Shown here: positions 5,310 through 6,356 of the stretch, one piece after another
Layout: each line of letters starts with the position of its first letter
Numbering within the stretch: the stretch's first letter is position 1
NCBI GenBank assembly: GCA_025454095.1
Contig: JALOPC010000093.1
Span: 1-6,356 of the forward strand
DNA length: 6,356 bases
Direction of reading: 5' to 3'
Origin: Syntrophales bacterium
GTDB taxonomy: Bacteria; Desulfobacterota; Syntrophia; Syntrophales; UBA2192
Notes under the pieces: generated by a model
Database searches by the model: none
What the model was told of the DNA's origin: nothing
Seen by the model: only the letters and a program-made list of their open reading frames with translations
Position numbers and translations under genes: made by a program

Positions 5310-6329
5310 ATGAACAAAACGCTCAAGCGAACCGATCTCCTCTGGCTGGCCTTCACGGGGCTTGCGGCCCTGGTGCCGCTCGTCCCGGCCATTGGGGGCA
5401 ACTCCTTTCTCATGCACGTGCTCATCCTGGTGCTGCTCTACGCCAGCATGGCCCAGGCCTGGAACATCATCGGCGGTTACGGCGGGCAGACCTCCTTCGG
5501 GCACGCCGTGTTTTTCGGCATCGGCGCCTACGGGGCGGGCATGGCCGTCGTCACCTACGGCATGACCCCCTGGCCGGGGGCCCTCGTCGGCATCGTCTCG
5601 GCCGCCGTCGTGGCCGTGCTCATCAGCTACCCCTGTTTCAAGCTGAGCGGCCACTACTTCGCCATCGCCACTTTCGCCATCGTGGAGATCTTCAACCGGA
5701 TGTTCCTCGTCTGGGACTGGGTGGGGGGCGCGCTGGGGCTGGATTACATGATCGTCGAGGAGGGGCTTACCAACCTGATGTGGTACGACTCGAAGACGGG
5801 CTACTTCTACGGCGCGCTGATCCTCTTTGCCCTCATCTTCGGCATCGTGCGCTTCCTCGAGGGACACCGCTTCGGCTACTACCTGAGGGCCGTTCGCGAG
5901 GGGCAGGAGACGGCCGAGTCGCTCGGCGTCAACTCGACGGCCGTCAAGCTCTCGGCCATGGCCCTGTCGGCTGCGCTCGCCGCCCTGTGCGGCGCCTTCT
6001 TCGTGCAGTACAACCTGCGCGTCGACCCCGGCATGGTCATGTCCCTGGACACGTCGATGAAGTTCGTCCTCGTCACGATCCTCGGCGGCGCGGGGACCCT
6101 GGCGGGGCCGCTGCTCGGCGCGGCGGTGCTCGTCCCCCTGCAGGAGTTCACCCGGGCGAAGTGGGGCGGTCTCGGAGGCGGCGTGGATCTCATCATCTTC
6201 GGCGTTCTGATCATCATCATCGTCGTCAAGCAGCCCGCGGGCATCACGGGGATCGCCCGGGACATCGCCAGGCGCCTCGGCCGCAAGCCTGACGCGGGAA
6301 AAGGAGGTGCCTCCCTTGGCGCTGCTTGA
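5310..6329 (+). CDS. livM: LIV-type ABC transporter permease LivM
   Basis: Second membrane subunit, pairing with LivH. ATG 5310 follows the livH stop by 4 bases, with only a weak GGGTGG (5297-5302) before it, so translation is probably coupled to livH. The 339-residue product has multiple membrane helices. The LivM hallmark AWNIIGGYGGQTSFGHAVFFGIGAYGAG is split around residues 50-77 (GGQTSFGHA at 58-66). The cytoplasmic coupling loop is GYYLRAVREGQETAESLGVN at about 189-208. The C-terminal GGAGTLAGPLLGAAVLVPLQE is also typical of the family. Length is normal for the shorter LivM form, without the extra N-terminal part of E. coli LivM. The tail ends in a basic, Gly-rich stretch (ARRLGRKPDAGKGGASLGAA), and its last codons overlap the start of livG. 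Confidence 0.92.
   Translation: MNKTLKRTDLLWLAFTGLAALVPLVPAIGGNSFLMHVLILVLLYASMAQAWNIIGGYGGQTSFGHAVFFGIGAYGAGMAVVTYGMTPWPGALVGIVSAAVVAVLISYPCFKLSGHYFAIATFAIVEIFNRMFLVWDWVGGALGLDYMIVEEGLTNLMWYDSKTGYFYGALILFALIFGIVRFLEGHRFGYYLRAVREGQETAESLGVNSTAVKLSAMALSAALAALCGAFFVQYNLRVDPGMVMSLDTSMKFVLVTILGGAGTLAGPLLGAAVLVPLQEFTRAKWGGLGGGVDLIIFGVLIIIIVVKQPAGITGIARDIARRLGRKPDAGKGGASLGAA
6301..6314 (+). promoter_or_regulatory. livG ribosome binding site inside a small hairpin
   Basis: AAGGAGG at 6301-6307 stands 8 bases before TTG 6316. GGAGG (6303-6307) can pair with CCTCC (6310-6314), which would hide the site unless ribosomes finishing livM open it. This fixes the start of livG at TTG and suggests coupling. 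Confidence 0.5.
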
Positions 6330-6356
6330 GGTACAGGACGTCACAAAAAAATTCGG
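6316..6356 (+). CDS. livG: LIV-type ABC transporter ATPase LivG, 3'-truncated by window edge
   Basis: Only the first 13 codons are visible: MALLEVQDVTKKF, followed by a partial Gly codon. This is the standard opening of LivG-type ATP-binding subunits (LLEV.DVTK.FGG), ahead of the Walker A motif that would lie beyond the edge. It starts at TTG 6316 with AAGGAGG 8 bases upstream and overlaps the end of livM by 14 bases. The family would energise transport through LivHM together with LivF, which is expected next. The short visible length limits certainty, but operon order supports the call. Confidence 0.8.
   Translation, partial: MALLEVQDVTKKF

Noticed and set aside
3872..5425. 517-codon minus-strand frame across the operon
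   Set aside because: Runs through the terminator and repeat, and is Asp/His/Glu/Arg-rich antisense of livH codons; not a real gene.
5232..6344. 370-codon minus-strand frame opposite livM
   Set aside because: Antisense by-product of livM codon bias with the same Asp/His/Arg-rich composition.
1..6356. CRISPR arrays, tRNA or rRNA genes, integrase or transposase genes, phage or defence genes
   Set aside because: Read for on both strands; no regularly spaced repeats, no cloverleaf and no such protein families were seen.

Overview
The window is GC-rich and protein-dense, with strong C/G preference at third codon positions. Together with a DsrE-like protein, a LIV-type (HAAT family) amino-acid/amide ABC importer and a CCCCCT/AGGGGG palindromic intergenic repeat, this suggests a Desulfobacterota ('deltaproteobacterial') chromosome, perhaps a sulfate reducer or syntroph. 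That placement is inferred from general familiarity; no marker gene is present to prove it.

Layout. (1) Positions 1-452 (+) hold the 3' part of a DsrE/DsrF-like protein gene, followed by about 310 bases without a convincing gene (one GC hairpin, one 10-bp direct repeat). (2) Positions 767-1954 (+) look like a three-gene mini-operon: a 68-aa small protein, a protein with a degenerate GGDEF-like domain lacking the catalytic signature, and a 105-aa helical protein of unknown function with an excellent Shine-Dalgarno. (3) Positions 2181-2504 (-) hold two tandem single-span membrane microproteins of about 40 aa, one of them easily missed because of its size. Their translation starts sit in almost the same sequence context. 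(4) Positions 2505-2879 are a divergent regulatory region with a 16-bp perfect palindrome just upstream of a TTGACA-type promoter. (5) From 2880 to the right edge (+) lies a LIV-type transport operon: periplasmic substrate-binding protein, a strong intrinsic terminator, a palindromic repeat element and a structured leader, then LivH and LivM permeases and the first codons of the LivG ATPase.

How the genes work together. The secreted binding protein would capture an amino acid or related small polar ligand and deliver it to the LivH/LivM membrane heterodimer, energised by LivG (and LivF, presumably beyond the edge). The terminator and repeat between the binding-protein gene and livH would give much more binding protein than permease, a usual arrangement for such importers. 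The ligand cannot be read from the sequence.

I did not find a clear new defence, mobile or RNA system. The least explained parts are the paired membrane microproteins, the degenerate-GGDEF mini-operon and the structured intergenic region inside the transport operon.
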